A stretch of 64,000 nucleotides of DNA from Moringa oleifera (GCA_021397835.1 JAJFZO010000566.1:5766001-5830000); one strand, 5' to 3'. Shown: positions 35,256 to 49,398, counted from the first letter of the stretch. A program made the numbers and translations. The notes: generated by a model from the sequence alone, not told the origin.

Positions 35256-38200
35256 ATGGCGTCCGACAACCTGACAGACAAGAACGCTATTTTCAGGAAA
35301 CTGAAAGCGAAATCGGAAAATAAGGTCTGTGGCTTCTGCTTTTGTAATCTCTATTTCTTTTTCCATTGGGTGCGTTCTTTCTTTGATTTTGGGATGGAGT
35401 TTGACTGATGTGATTGAGATCTGATACAGATCTGGCGTTTCTTTAGTAGATCCTGAATCTGATTATATTTTTATTAATGTTTGCTTTTGGGTTTGCTTTT
35501 TTATTTTAGATGTGTTTCGATTGTAATGCGAAGAACCCGACTTGGGCATCGGTTACCTATGGGATCTTTCTGTGCATTGATTGCTCTGCTGTTCACCGAA
35601 GTCTTGGTGTTCACATCAGCTTTGTGAGGTAATAAATTGAATTGGGTAGTCAGTTTTTCTACTTATTTTTTCTTTGAATTTCCTATAATCTTTTTGTGTT
35701 CGGTCAGATGATTTGGCTATTTCGTATACCTGTTTCAACTAGTATGAGCTTTGAATTGATGCAGTTTCTTGGCATTAGGTACCTTTTCATGGATTTGTTA
35801 TATGTGTCTTCATATGGCTGATCACGCAGGTCCGATAATGTGATGTTTCCATTTTCTTAGGTTATTTATAAAAATGAAGCCTAGACATCCATCACATCAG
35901 CCAATTATCCCCAAAGGGTGCTGAACTGTTCGTGCATTTTTTTTTTTTTGGTTATGTTAATGGATTTACAAATGAGCTGCACTTTGTTATATATTGTCTA
36001 CTGAGGAATTTTATGGATCTAAAATTGTGATTGGTAGAGAACTGAGTATCATGAGGAAATGTGAGGACCTGTGTTCAGGTCTAAAATCTCAATATTATTT
36101 GTTGGCTTATGAATTATGTATATCCAATTATCACTGAAGCTTCAAGTGAATAGACTGGTCAAATCTATATAAGAAAGAAATCTAAAATTTTCGGTTTCTG
36201 GGCTTTGTGAATATTGAAAAATTGATTTTTTTTTATTAAAAAAAGAGCTTGTTGAGCCCCAGGGACGACCCTCATATCCTTTAATAATAACATATTTAGT
36301 GCAGAGTTGCAAAGGTGTCCAGTATATGACCACTTCTTCCTTTTCTAGTGTTTTTGCTTGGTGCATTTTATGTATGTCATTTATCTTTTTTATTTGTTGC
36401 TCTTTCTATTTCTAATGAAAATAGTTCTAAATTAATGATCTTTATGTGTAGGTCTACAAATTTAGACTCATGGAGTGCTGAGCAGTTGAAAATGATGATG
36501 TTTGGCGGAAACAACCGTGCACAGGTTTTCTTTAAGCAGCATGGATGGTCTGATGGAGGGAAAATTGAGGCCAAGTATAAATCAAGAGCTGCTGAGTTAT
36601 ATAGGCAAATTCTTTCAAAAGAAGTTGCTAAAAGTATGGCAGAAGACGCAGGTTTGCCATCATCACCAGTTGCTTCTCAGGCAGCCCAAGCAGCTAATGG
36701 GCTTCCTGATATCAAGACCAATGAATCTCCTAAAGAAAGTACTTTAAGCAGGCAAGAAATTCATGATGTTCCTGCTTCACCAAAGGCTTCCCATACAGGT
36801 CTTACCAGTACCGTCAAGAAGCCTCTTGGTGCAAAGAAAACTGGGAGGACTGGTGGGCTTGGTGCTCGTAAGCTCACTGCTAAGGTCATCCTTATATTCT
36901 TTTACTTCTTGCCCGACCTTTTTTTTTTAATCAGATTATGACACCTGTGACCAGTTTAGGTGTACTTGGTATCACTGCCAATTTTATTTTTGTTCTTGTT
37001 TTTGACAGGAATTGTTGTCTTTGTATTTTCCAAAATTTTGGAAATAAAGAAATGTGTTTGGTAACAATCTATTGCATAATTTTGAAGTTAAAAGTTTAAA
37101 AATATTTTGAAGGTTTTTTGTTGTGCAACCAACACAAGAGTGAACTCCATCACTTAAGACCTTAGTAAGTTAGTATTATGTCTTGATTAGGATTTTTCTT
37201 GATCGTACCAATAACTGCAAGAATCCTTTCCAACATGTTGTAGGTCTTATAAATAAAAGATCTTCTCGGTAATAATGTTTTACAAAGGATTTCTTGGTTT
37301 CCCACAATCAAATGATAACAAATAACACAAGAATGTAGAGAAGATGGGACAGGGGGCATATAGAAAAGTTGCTAGCTGCTTGGTAGTTTCGCATGTCATG
37401 TTTAGATGCAGAGAGCTCTGTGATTTATCCTTTGTGTTAAGTGAGGAAATGTACTATGCCCTGTGCCCTTTATTGTGTTTTTGTTTTCAAAATTTAGGAA
37501 ACATAAGAACTTGTTTTCTGTTAGTTTGTTTCCAAAAACAGAAACAAAATATACAAAAAAATACACCAAAAAAAAAAAACCAAAAAGGTCTTTGTCAATG
37601 GCTAAGTATCTTAAAAGATATATTGGCTTGATATCTGTACCTTGATTGTCCATGGTAGTTTGAAGAAACTGCTTCTCAGCAGGACTTTTCTTTTAAATGC
37701 AGCCAAGTGAAAGTCTCTATGACCAGAAGCCTGAAGAACCAGCCGTGCCAGTTTCATCCTCAACTAATGGCAGTTCATCTGTTGGCTCATCCTTTACATC
37801 TCGCTTTGAGTATGTAGAAAATGTCCAATCTGGTGATCCGAGTTCTGGTGGTCCACAAGTTCTTAGCCATGTAGCTCCACCAAAGTCATCAAGCTTCTTT
37901 GCAGATTTTGGAATGGACAGTGGTTTTCAGAAGAAATCAAGTTCAAATTCCTCAAAAGTGCAAGTAAGTTGTATCACTTTGTTTTATCTGTTAGTAATAC
38001 TTGGGAATCTAAAGTTAGATGAGTTCCAGTCAAACAATACCTCGTTATGGGCTGTGAATCTCCACTATGGAGCTGCAGTTGCCAAAGGATGTCAAGATCC
38101 AAATTTTCCTGGGCCATTCATAAAAAACATATGTTGGAATGTGACAAACACTTAACAAGACAACGGACTACTGATGGGAAAAGTCTGAAAGCATTGAGAA

Positions 38201-41200
38201 CGTAGAAATGTACTTTACACATGGATGCAAGTGAAGCTCAGTTACATCTCACTTTCTTTAAGGTCTGTAAGATATTATGATAGGTAAAAGGAAAACAACC
38301 AAGTGGTTGGGAACCGTCTCGTTAAGTTAAAGTTGTCTGTTCAGCTTCTGCTCTTTAGTTCATTTTACCTTACAATTCTACTAGTTTGTGTAGATTTTGC
38401 AAAAGATATGGCCATGGGACTGACAGAGGGGGGAAATTATGAGTTTCCTTAACTATATGGATGACAAATTATGCATATGAAAGCCTTAAAGCCTATGGTC
38501 CAGTCTTTCTCTCTTGTGAATAACGTGGATGGTGAGGTTGAGGAATGTTTATTTATCAATATTCCAAGAAAAAAATACTTTGATAGAATTCATTTGTCAA
38601 AATCTATTATTTGGGTTCACTTTTGAATTATCAACATATAGTTTGAGAAATCACAGATACGGATCATCCACTTTGTTCTTTTCTTGGAAAAAAAAAAAAA
38701 AAAAAAGGGAATCCAGTAGAATTGATTTTATGTCTTCCCTTCTGAAGAATAATGTGCTTTAAGTAAATCTTGGAAGATGCTGTGATGACCGAAATAATAA
38801 CTTTTGCATTCATTCTCTCTCTTATAGGAGAGCACACAGTTACAACTTCATTTGGCTTTTTCATCTATATATATATATTAAGTTGGCGTGAAACAGGATA
38901 GAATGTGTGTTCTTTGAATCTGCAGTGTATTATCTATGTTTAACTTGAGGTGAAGGTAGGCTATTTTGTCTGTCGTTTCCATGCTTGTTTCTCATCAGTG
39001 GACTCTGTCATAAATTGGAGTTGCATTTGTTACTTTGCCCCCAACACAATTATTCTTATTTTTTTCAAGAGTATGCATAATATTTGATTTCATATCATGC
39101 CTTGTACATGCAGCCTGCTGTTAGATGCATATCTTCAATTTGCATCACCACAGTAAGTGAAATTGTCACTTGGCTTGATGAGCTGTGTATGAGTGGTTCT
39201 TATTCGTCGTCAGGCATTGCTTGCTCAGGTTTTTTTTGTGTTTTTTTTTTTTTTTTGGGGGGGGGGGGGGGGGGAGATGGTGTTCAAAAATTCACTTAGC
39301 TGTTGGTTTAAGATAGATTAGCTCATGGCCTTTTCAGTGAAATTTGAAACTTGATAAGAAATTGTTCTTTGCCTTCCTATTAGAGCTTAGTGCATTGGTA
39401 TTTTCCTCTCTTCATTTTAAGCTGATCATTTTAATTGATATTTCTGGTAATTGAAAAATCACTCAGTTCTCAAAAATTTTACATCGTTAAATCCTAGGTT
39501 GAGCTTCCACTGTTAGAGCAGGGACCATCAGGAAGTCACGAGTATGGAAAATGTAAAAACAGAAAGTGAAAAATCATGCTTCCCACTCCATTTTCATTGT
39601 GTAACATATGAGACAGAAATTAGTATTTGATTACATGAAACTTGAACATCAGACTTCGAAATTTTCTTCTTTTTAACTTTATTTTTCCATATAGGTGATT
39701 GGGATGAGAAGTCATTTGGTTTACTAAATCATACTTGTGCTTTGCTAGTTGTCCTTTATGTTTTTAATTTCTACTGCTCTCAGATATAGTTACTTAATTT
39801 TAATTTCTGAAACAGCTACCAATAGTATAATACTTAGTAAATAGCCTTTACTGTTTGCATACTTCTGCTGTAAGACTTGGATCTCTACGATTTTGTGCCT
39901 TTATCTTTTCTTTCTTACTTTCCTTTTCCATAACCTTTTTGCAAGCTGCCTTTAGGTCTATAATGCTGATCTTGTTGGTCAGTTGTCCTAGCTATGGATC
40001 TCAGTATCTTGATATCAAATTTGTTTCTTGAATGGGAACATCTCCCTTAATATTCAGGAGAATAGTACCTACAAAAATTTTAACTTTCCAGATCTTTATA
40101 ATTGCTGCATGATTTGGTTCAGTAGTCTGATTTTTATTTTGTCCACATGCATTATAGATTTACTTTCTTGATTTCAGTTCATTCTTATGACATCCTATTA
40201 TTAATATCAGATTCAGGAAAGTGATGAAGCAAGGAAGAAGTTCTCAAATGCAAAAGCCATTTCCTCTGCCCAGTTTTTTGGGGATCAGAGCAAAGCAGCT
40301 GATGCTGAGGCTCAAGTTACTTTGCAGAAGTTCTCAGTATGTCCCTTGCTATCTCTTGCTGGAAACTGGCAGTTATGTAGGAGCCTCTTCAAAATCCTGG
40401 AATGTTTGAACGGAAAATTTTCAGATGCTGTTCTTTTACATCACATTCTTCTCTCCTTTTGTTTTATTTGATATTCACAAATGAGATATTAAAAATTATT
40501 GTTTCATAGCTGAAATCCAATTTGGAATGGGTTACTTTAACGGTAAGGCAGATGGGTTTGTGTGAAAAAATTGAACTGGTAAATTAGGAAGGACCATCTT
40601 ATTTACCAGTGTGTTTTGTATCGAAACAAGTACATCACATACGTAGAAAAGCCTAAGATTGATTTTCAAGGAAGTTTCTGTTCCCTTCCATTGTTGATTC
40701 CATTTTGTATCAAGTCTATTCATTAAATTTTGTGTTAATCTCATTAATGATTGTCTCATCATATGCAGGGTTCAACAGCCATTTCTAGTGCTGACCTATT
40801 TGGTCATGAATCGGATTCTTCTTCCCTCGATATTACTGCTGGTGACCTGCTCAGTCGACTTTCTTTCCAGGTTTGCTTTCAAATTGCTCTATTTACATAT
40901 TACTTGGGAAAAAAATTTATGGTTTGGAAAATTATGTTATTATTTTGAACTTGGACCTGCTTATTGTCCAAGACCATTCCCTGCCCCCTTGCATTTTAGT
41001 TGTCCAGTTGACTTCCAACAATTCAATTTGATTTACTCACTATTCCATGTACTGCAGCATGGCTTCTCCAAGTCATGCTGTGTTAAAAGACATCTAAATT
41101 TGACTGGACAAACGGTGTTTTATTGCATGCTGGTGTTAAACCTGAGATTTACGTCCAGCTTGCATGCTCCTTTGAATAACCATAAACCCACCAGCCTCTT

Positions 41201-41419
41201 CAGTTCTGTAGCTAACTTCAGAGGAGCTGGGTTCTTGCCCTTGCTTATCGTGTTCATTTTGCATTGTTCGGTACATCTTTCAATCCTTTCTTCTGTATAT
41301 TTTGTTTTCAGGCACAACAAGATATCTCTTCCCTCAAAAACATTGCTGGGGAGACTGGAAAGAAGCTGAGCTCAATAGCATCCACCCTAATCACAGATCT
41401 TCAGGACAGAATGCTGTAA
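35256..41419 (+). CDS. AGD: ADP-ribosylation factor GTPase-activating protein, AGD8/AGD9/AGD10 type (ArfGAP2/3-Glo3-like)
   Basis: Seven exons: 35,256-35,324; 35,510-35,628; 36,452-36,884; 37,703-37,963; 40,211-40,336; 40,769-40,870; 41,312-41,419. They give 405 aa with all GT-AG introns and phases that join without a stop. The start [10 protein letters not shown] is the first ATG of the leader. The N-terminal ArfGAP domain (about residues 8-125) has an intact zinc finger, C25-X2-C28-X16-C45-X2-C48, and the arginine finger R53 in HRSLGVH. The middle is Ser/Pro-rich. The C-terminal part carries [13 protein letters not shown] (end of exon 4) and repeated Ala/Ser motifs ([18 protein letters not shown]) like the regulatory motifs of ArfGAP2/3. 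Length matches Arabidopsis AGD8/9/10 (about 400 aa). By family it stimulates GTP hydrolysis on ARF1 at the Golgi in COPI trafficking. Which of the three paralogues it corresponds to is not decided, though the neighbouring UBP gene points to AGD8/AGD9. Confidence 0.95.
37964..40210 (+). other. Intron 4 of the ARF-GAP gene (long)
   Basis: 2,247 bp, by far the longest intron of the gene; donor GTAAGT, acceptor TATCAG. It contains an A20 run (about 38,687-38,706) and a T16G18 block (39,241-39,274). No coding exon is missing here: exons 4 and 5 join in phase (SSKVQ then [10 protein letters not shown]), as in homologues. Confidence 0.9.
39241..39274 (+). repeat. T16-G18 homopolymer block
   Basis: Sixteen T directly followed by eighteen G on the transcribed (sense) strand, inside intron 4. 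Unusual in an AT-rich genome; length may be affected by assembly error. Confidence 0.85.
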
Positions 41420-41510
41420 TTTTGTTGTGTTTTATGTTGAAAAGTATCTTGAGACCAGTCGATTGTCTTGTGTAGTGAATCTAAAAAGAAAAGAAATTCT
41501 TTCACAGGGT

Positions 41511-41516
41511 AATAAA
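41511..41516 (+). terminator. Candidate polyadenylation signal of the ARF-GAP gene
   Basis: AATAAA 92 bp after the stop codon, followed by T-rich and TTGT-containing sequence. Position and motif fit a plant near-upstream element; the real cleavage site is unknown. Confidence 0.4.
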
Positions 41517-41519
41517 ATT

Positions 41520-43900
41520 TTAAGACTATCCAGGTTTATCATAGGCTGGGCTCCTTTATTTTGTAGCAGAGGTGTTGTGGTCTGAGAATTGGTTTTGTGG
41601 GTTTTATATTTTGGATGTAGGAGTCTGTACGTCATTTTGTAAATCAACACAGATTTCCTGCTTTATATGAAGACAAGTAGGCATTGAAATTGTCATTTTG
41701 TGAATCTCTATTTAACTGATGCACTGGGAAAAGATATCCTTTGATACTAACCTAGAAGCTTTGGAGATCCGAATTAAAGACTAATAGTGTATGTTCACAA
41801 AAGATTGACCAAAATAGGAAAAGGCAATACTTGTGGGGCGGAAACTAGCTGCAAGCTTTTCAAGGCACTACAAAATATGTGTTGAAAGACTGGAGCTAAG
41901 CTCTGTTTACCAAAACTGATTTTTTGCCTTCTTAAATCATTAACCCATATATAAATTTTAAGATTTATTTTTGATTCATATTAAATATTAAAATTTAATT
42001 TTGATCAATATTAAATATTAAAATTTGATTTAACATTCGGATGAAATATAAAGTTTAATAAAATTTTTATTTTATAATATTTGTTAAAGATTTGACATTA
42101 AAAAAATAAATATGCCAAAATATAATTTAATGTTTTACTTTTAACTAGTTATAGGTCATTTTTATTTGGGTGACTTTACAATGATTGTTATCTATATATA
42201 TATATGAGCTAATAATTCTATAACCACAAAATATGTATTCAACTAAATTATAAAATTTATTAGTAATTTAAAATAATCTCAATGCATCTAATAATATATA
42301 TATATATATATGTCATCCAAGTACTCAAATTTTATTGCCAATCGCGTTGATATAGATTATAAATATTAAAATTTTGAATAAATATTATGTAAAATTTTAA
42401 TATTTATTTTATATTATTAATTAATTTTTTTTAATTTAAAATGTAATAAATCGATATCAATTTAGTTTAAATTGAATATTAGTTTAAACAAATATAAAAA
42501 ATTAAGACTATTGGTTGTTAAAGTGTTTTTAAAATAACTCATACGAATTATTCACTTTATTTATAATTTATTTTTTAAATGTAATAATTTTTTATTTAAG
42601 ATTTATTTTTCATAAATTTTTAAAATTTTGATAATATAAATTTTAAAAATATATAATTTCAATACTTAAAAACTTTTTAAAAAATTTGTATGATAGTAAC
42701 TTAGTTTTTTTTTTTACATTTATAAAAATTTTAAATCAAAATTTATTATATAAGATCTCTAATTTGAATATTTTTAATTATCAAATATTTTAAAATGATT
42801 CAATTTGATCCAAACCAATATATCAAAATTTGATTTGTTAAAGATTTTAGATTGATAATAATTGATAGTTCAAATTTTAAATTTAATAATAAATTTAATC
42901 TTAAAATCCTAACCATTAGATAAAAACAAAATTTCTAGGTTTTAACTTAAAACAAGTTTACTTATTAGATTTCTTTTTTGTCTTAAATTTTCATTAGATT
43001 TAGAAGATTGTATACCTTACTTTATTGTAACTTTACTTATTCAAACCACATAAAAGAAAGAAAATATTTAAATTCCCAAATTGTTACTTTTTTATACAAA
43101 AAGGTATTGTTTTAAAGTTTTTATTGTTTGGTTATCACTTCTCTCATTTGGTGACAAAAAAATTGGTATTCAAACTTTTAAAGTTGCAGTCAACAATTAG
43201 ATCAAAGGAAGAAATATTTGGTTTTTTGAGTTTTTAATTTTTTTAAATAATGAGTGCATCTTTCATTTGATCACTTTACAAATTTAAATATAAATAGATA
43301 TCAATTTTAATTTTTTTATTTGTTAAAAAAATATCAAATCCGTTACTTTATCAATTTATTTATAATTTATAATTTTTTATCCTTAAGCTTTTTTTGATTT
43401 ATTTTATATTAAATTTTATTTTAATTTGTGAAATTATAACGTTAATTAATTTATAATATAGAACTATAATTAATGAAATAATATTTTCTTAATAAAATAT
43501 AACTTTATTTGTTGTAAAAAAATTTATTAAACAAAATAATATTTATAAATATTTAATAATAAAACAATTAAAAATTACCAATTTAATAATAATATAAATT
43601 AATCTTTGATATCATAATGAATATAAAATATAAATTTACTTTTATAATAATAAAAAATATATTTTTTAAAATTATTTCTTATGTATTATACAACTTTTAA
43701 GTCAATGTATACGTATTAGCAAAAATATTTCTAATCTTTTTAAGGGGTATATGTCAAAGTCTTTGTGGTGCTAATATGGATATTAAAAAATATTAATACT
43801 AACTATTTTATAATTTATTAATATTAATAATTTTTATCTGCATAATTTCAAATTTTAAATTCAGTATTATTAAAAAAATTTATTTAATAATAAAACTAAT
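41520..43900. other. AT-rich intergenic DNA
   Basis: No gene seen. Contains a (TA)n run (about 42,290-42,312). A segment at about 42,840-43,010 recurs in diverged form at 43,915-44,220. Confidence 0.7.
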
Positions 43901-43919
43901 CTTAACTTAGGAGAGTTTT

Positions 43920-44605
43920 AGGTTGATAATAATTAATAATTCAAAATTTAAAATTAAAAATAATTTAAATCATAAAATGCTAATTATTATATATAGCCGA
44001 ACTCTTTAATTCAAAACAAGTTTTTTATTAGATTTACTTTTTCATTATTTGATTTTTATTAGATTTAGAAGATTTTATATTTTACTTTTTTTTATAAATA
44101 TAAATATGATATATTAAATATTAATGTGAATTTTTTATTATTTTGAAATTAAAAATAATTTTAAATCTTAAAATGCTAATTATTATATATAGGCGACTCT
44201 TTAACTCAAAGCTAGTTTTTTATTAGATTTACTTTTTCATTATTTGATTTTTAGTAGATTTAGAAGATTTTATATTTCACTTTTTTTATAAATATAAATA
44301 TGATATATTAAATATTAATGTGAATTTTTTTATTATTTTACAATTTAATTTCTAAGTTTTATATATTTGTAAGAAATATCACAAAATTAACATCGAGGTA
44401 TTCGCTAATGATAGAAAAATGAAAACTTTTTCATTTCAAAATTGTTGAATGATAAATATGATATATTAAATATTAATGTGAATTGTTTTTATTATTTTAC
44501 AATTTATTTTCTAATTTTTATATTTTTGTAAAAAAAAATCACAAAATTAACGTCAAGGTATTCGTTAAGGATAGAAAAATGATAGCTCTTTCATTTCAAA
44601 ATTGT
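43920..44605. repeat. Imperfect tandem duplications (about 195 and 160 bp)
   Basis: Unit one (AAAATGCTAATTATTATATA, TTAGATTTACTTTTTCATTA, TTAGATTTAGAAGATTTTAT) occurs at about 43,950-44,145 and again at 44,146-44,341. A second unit starting at ATATGATATATTAAATATTA and including TCACAAAATTAAC and GGTATTCG occurs at about 44,295-44,450 and 44,455-44,605. A diverged relative of unit one lies at 42,840-43,010, so this is a dispersed AT-rich repeat that was duplicated locally. Confidence 0.75.
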
Positions 44606-47080
44606 TAAACGATTTCTTCTTCTTGTTCTTCTTCTTTTTTTTTTTTTTTTTGAACACTTATATTCTCTTTGATAATTGGTGCATCTCATTTGATCACTTT
44701 ATAAAGTTAAATATAAGTAAATACTATTTTTTTTTATAATTTCTCCTGTTATTTATTAAAAGGATATCATATCCCTTTTCTCATTAATTGTATTTATAAT
44801 CTTTTTTAAATATTTTATTTGTTTTTATCTATAATTTTTAATTTAATTTAATTTTATTCTATTTATTAATTTTTATTTTAATTTTTCAAATTATATCATT
44901 TTTAGGTTGTAATATAAAAAATAAAATTGATATAATAATTTTTCTTTAACAAAATATAATTTTATTTGGTGTAAAAAAATTAATTTACACAAAATAATAC
45001 TTATAAATTTTTAAGATAAAACTATTAAAGTTTATAAGTTATTAATTTAGTAATAATATAAAATTTGATATCATAATTAATATAAAAATATAAATTTTAT
45101 TTTTATGATAATACGAGCATATTTGTAAAATTATTTTTATGCATTTATTATATATATAACAACGAAGATATTCATGTATTTTTAGAGAATTCAAAGTCTG
45201 CTCTAAATAACATTGATGTTGACATTTATTATTATTATATATATTTATATTTAATAATTATTAGTATTAAATAATGACAAATTTAACTTTAAAATAATCA
45301 AATTTAAATGTAATAATAAATATAATCTTGAAATGTTGATAATTATTAGTTTATGTAGATGTTAATTATGTAATATTATAATAGTTTAAAATATTAATAT
45401 TATATTATTTATAAATCTGAATTTTAAAATATTAAAAACATTGATAATATTAGTAATATGTGTCTTAAAAAATTAATCTCGATTTGATAATTATTTAATT
45501 TAAATATATATATTTATCTTAAATATTTAAGTTTGAGATTGTCACAAATTTATCAACTTTATTTATTTACTAGGTCATTTTTGTCATTATGAGTAATAAC
45601 TATGCAATTAGCATTTTATCAAATTTACGAATGTAATCTTTAATTATTTTTGTAATTTTTCATTTTATAAATTTTACAATCAATTTTAATAATTTAATTA
45701 AAATTTTAATCTAAAATTTAAAGTTATAATTGAAATAATTTATAAATATTATTAATAATAAATTTATTAATATATATTTAATATAATAAAACAAATTTGT
45801 GCATTTTATGAGTTCATAACTAATATTTATAATAGAGAAAATATTTTAAGCTTTTTCAAATTATGACACTCATATGGATGTTAAGTGTTTTAGATATATT
45901 ATAATATATTTTAAGATATTAAAATGTAAAATATATTAATATTGATAATCTTTATCAACATAATTTTAAAATTTTAATTTAGTAATATTTATCTATAAAA
46001 AATAATTTTGAATTGATAATATTCTAAATATATATTTAAAGATATTTATATAAAAAAATTTAATTTTAAATTTAATTTAGTGAGTTCTGTAAAAATATTT
46101 TGAAGTTGAATTTTATGAATTCTTATTTTTTTTAAAATTACTTTTTATATAACAAATTTCATTATTTAACTATAATTTTGAAATACAAAACTGCATTAGT
46201 TTGATAATTTTTATTAAAATAGTTATGACTTTTAATTTACTGATAAGTTTAATCTTGCAATCATAAAGTTTTAAACTCATCATTATTTACAATTTATAAT
46301 TTATAATTTAATGATAAGTTTAATTATAAAACTTTGGTCATTATGTTATAGATGGACTCCTTAACCCTTCAAGGATCAAAAAGATTAATTTGAGCTGAGT
46401 CTTTGACCATAACAGAATGGTCACCAATTGTCGTTGAAATTCCTGTTGAATTTTTTTTAAAAAATAATTATAAAGTAACTTCGTTTTAGATTTAAATAAA
46501 TATTATCTTCAATTTTAAAATTTTAAAAATAACTAGAAATGTTATAATTATGTAATTATTATAATTAAATAAAAACATATAATCATAAATATTATGATAT
46601 AAATTGTTATTATTAAGAAATATAATTATTTTAATGAAAAATTTATCAAAGTTAGAGCAATGTAAGAAGTTAAATTTCAATATTATAATATATATATTCA
46701 TTTATAGAACTTTTAAATAAATTTAATAAAATTAATTATTTTGATACAATTGTAATTATTAAAATTTTATTGGAAAAATACGTTAAAAAATTATGTCTTC
46801 ACATATAAAATTGAGCATTTAATTATGTGGTAATATACTAAGGGAATTGTAATTGGGGTTCATAACAATGTATATCATAAGGTATTGAAATTTTTGTACA
46901 TTATTATTTTTTTTTCGAAAGTGCATGAATATCAAATTTCAAGTAATTATAACATATTTGGTATACATATGTTTAATAAAGTACGTGCATGTATATATTC
47001 AATTATAAGATTATGATAAAATTAAATGTATGTAATAACTATATGTATCAAATTGTATTTTATAAACCTACATATATGCA
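44606..47080. other. AT-rich intergenic DNA
   Basis: No coding signal. A short less AT-rich island lies at 46,360-46,445. Nothing else recognisable. Confidence 0.65.
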
Positions 47081-47089
47081 TATATATTA

Positions 47090-47432
47090 ATATTCATTAA
47101 CATTTATTTATAAGATTATAATTCTTATTTATCTATAATTATCATATATATATATATATGTGGTGCTATATAGAGTAATTTTATACAAATATGAAATGGT
47201 TCATAATTATTAAAATAAATGTAATTTAATAAACATATACATTATCAATATATGCTACCATATATAATTGTATTTTAATATATATTCATTAGGATTTATC
47301 ATAATTCATAATGCTTATCTATTTATAATTGATATATATATATGATTTGTACTTAGTGATTTTACACTTATGACGACTCATTAAATCAATACAAATTGAT
47401 CATAATTATTAATATAAATGTGATTTAATATT
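47090..47432. repeat. Imperfect tandem duplication of about 190 bp
   Basis: Both units run from TATTCATTA through ATAATTCTTAT / ATAATGCTTAT and a (TA)n run to TCATAATTATTAA and AATGTGATTTAATA (about 47,090-47,232 and 47,283-47,432). No coding potential. Confidence 0.7.
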
Positions 47433-47774
47433 TAATTTCAATATTATAATTAAAAAAAATGCTCTTAATTTGTACCATCGACTAAAATGAAGCTGCCTGA
47501 ATTTTTTTTGGCAAAAATTTAATCTTAATATTTTAGAGTGCTAAAATAAATAAAAAATGCACATGCTTATCTTTTCAATTATTCTTGTTCTCTAAAATGC
47601 ACTTCCTCCATTTAATTTCACACTTCAAACGGTGGTTTTATTGGGGTAAAGCAAGCATAAACTGATTTTCTCCTTATAAAAGCAAAATGCAGAGAAATTG
47701 GTGGTTTTGTAGATGGTAGTCCAAGTATTTAGAGTTTTCATTTGAATACTTTAGGTCTATTTGATTTCCATTCT

Positions 47775-48460
47775 CAAAAATAATTTTTTCATATTAAAAA
47801 TAAAAGAACAAAAAAATTTGTTTCATGAAATTGTTTTGTAAAAATTGATTTTAAAAATATTTTTTATTTTTTAAAATAAAAAATAAAGAATATTTTAATA
47901 TTATTTTTTATTTTTCAACTTTTAATTTTTAAAACAACTAAAAACACAAGAAATAGTTTTTATTGACGACGTTATTGTAATTATCAATCAATTCAAAAAA
48001 AGTTTATCAAATTGTTTTGTAAAATAATATTATCAAACATGGTTTTTTTTTTCTCTTTTCTCAAAACAACTTTTAAAAATTATTTTTAAAAGTAAGGCAT
48101 CTTTGATTTTTATTTTCAAAGATAGATTTTTATTTTTAAAAATAAAAAAAATAAAAAATATATTCGATAAAATGGTTTTATAAAAGTTGATGTTAAAAAC
48201 AGTTTTTGTTTTATAGTTTTTAAAACAAAAAATAGAGAACATCTTAAGGTTATTTTTATATTTTGTTTTTAATTTTTACAGAGAATATGTTTTTATTAAT
48301 GGTATTATTATAATTATCAATTAATCTAAGAAACTATAACAAACTATTTTTCAACTAATTTTATCAAACAAGTTGTTTCCTTTCTTTTTTCTCAAAATAA
48401 ATCTTAGAAATTATTTTTAAAATTATTTTTCAAATAAAATAATAAAACTAGAACACAATC
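47775..48460. repeat. Two-copy A/T-rich repeat of about 330 bp
   Basis: Units at about 47,775-48,090 and 48,095-48,430 share the order: TTTTTAAAAATAAAA-like stem, ATTGTTTTGTAAAAATTGAT / ATGGTTTTATAAAAGTTGAT, a TTTTTATTGACGACGTTATT / TTTTTATTAATGGTATTATT segment, and ATTATCAA plus CTCAAAA. Internally near-palindromic A/T stretches suggest a non-autonomous transposon, but no target duplication was identified. Confidence 0.6.
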
Positions 48461-49398
48461 AAACATGAATCAAACACGCACTTAGTTCTTGAACTTTTAA
48501 CTTATGAAAATCTTATCGTTGAGTATAATAATTACTGTAATATCAAGAATTTAAGTTTAATTTGCAAATATAGAGGTATCCTTACTATATGCATGCACAT
48601 GTACATGGGGATGGGAGAGAGATAGAAATCTTTTATTTTTTTCTCAATTTTTTAGAAAATCGCAGCTTGACGAGATTATGACATTTGCTGGTTGGTGATT
48701 TCACTTAGCTACGAAAATTATTGCAGCTCAATTATGATAAGGTAAAAGAAAAAATAATGCTCCTAATCCTAAATTACATATTCTTTTTCGCTCTGTTGAG
48801 CAAGAATTAAGACTTTTGTTAATTTCATAAATTAAACAATCAAGAAAGACATAGAAACAAATTTTCATACTAGTTTAAACCATTAAATAGAAGTTTGTTA
48901 TCGTTTTTTTGGGTATATAAATTTTTTGTGTATTGGTTCTTGGTTCTTGATACATATATTAAGAGGTGTATTTGTGTATGTAGAGCAAAGTAGACTATTT
49001 CAAGTTTTGTCTTTACTCATCAGATCGATCCAAAGAACAACTTAATACTTGAAAAGATCAATTAGCTTATGAAGGACCATTTATAAAGCTAGCTATTTTG
49101 AATCTTACTTTAGTTAATTTGACAACATTTGGAAAGACTTGCTATGTTAATTTCATGTTTTGTCTTTTGAAACCATGTTTTAAAATTTGAAAATATGGTT
49201 CTTTCTTTTTGAATTTTGTTTGTCAATGATTATTTAAATCGTGGCTGGCTTGTTAAATACGTGCCTTAAGTTTATTTCATTCGTTGACATCAACAATCAT
49301 GTAGTTCTACAAAAAATTATTCACTATATCCTTATTATAAATCCTAGACAATTTTTTTTTTAAATACATTATGAATAGAAAAAATATACGTTATACGT

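Noticed and set aside
35093..35323. Open frame overlapping the ARF-GAP first exon
   Set aside because: It begins at a TTG, lies in another frame, and has no homology; the first ATG of the leader is 35,256.
36348..36451. Upstream ATG extending the third ARF-GAP exon
   Set aside because: This stretch is intron 2 (acceptor TGTGTAG at 36,445-36,451); exons 2 and 3 join in phase to give the conserved [10 protein letters not shown].
40788..41369. 193-codon + strand frame across the end of the ARF-GAP gene
   Set aside because: It spans exon 6, intron 6 and exon 7 in a frame other than the gene's; composition is not protein-like.
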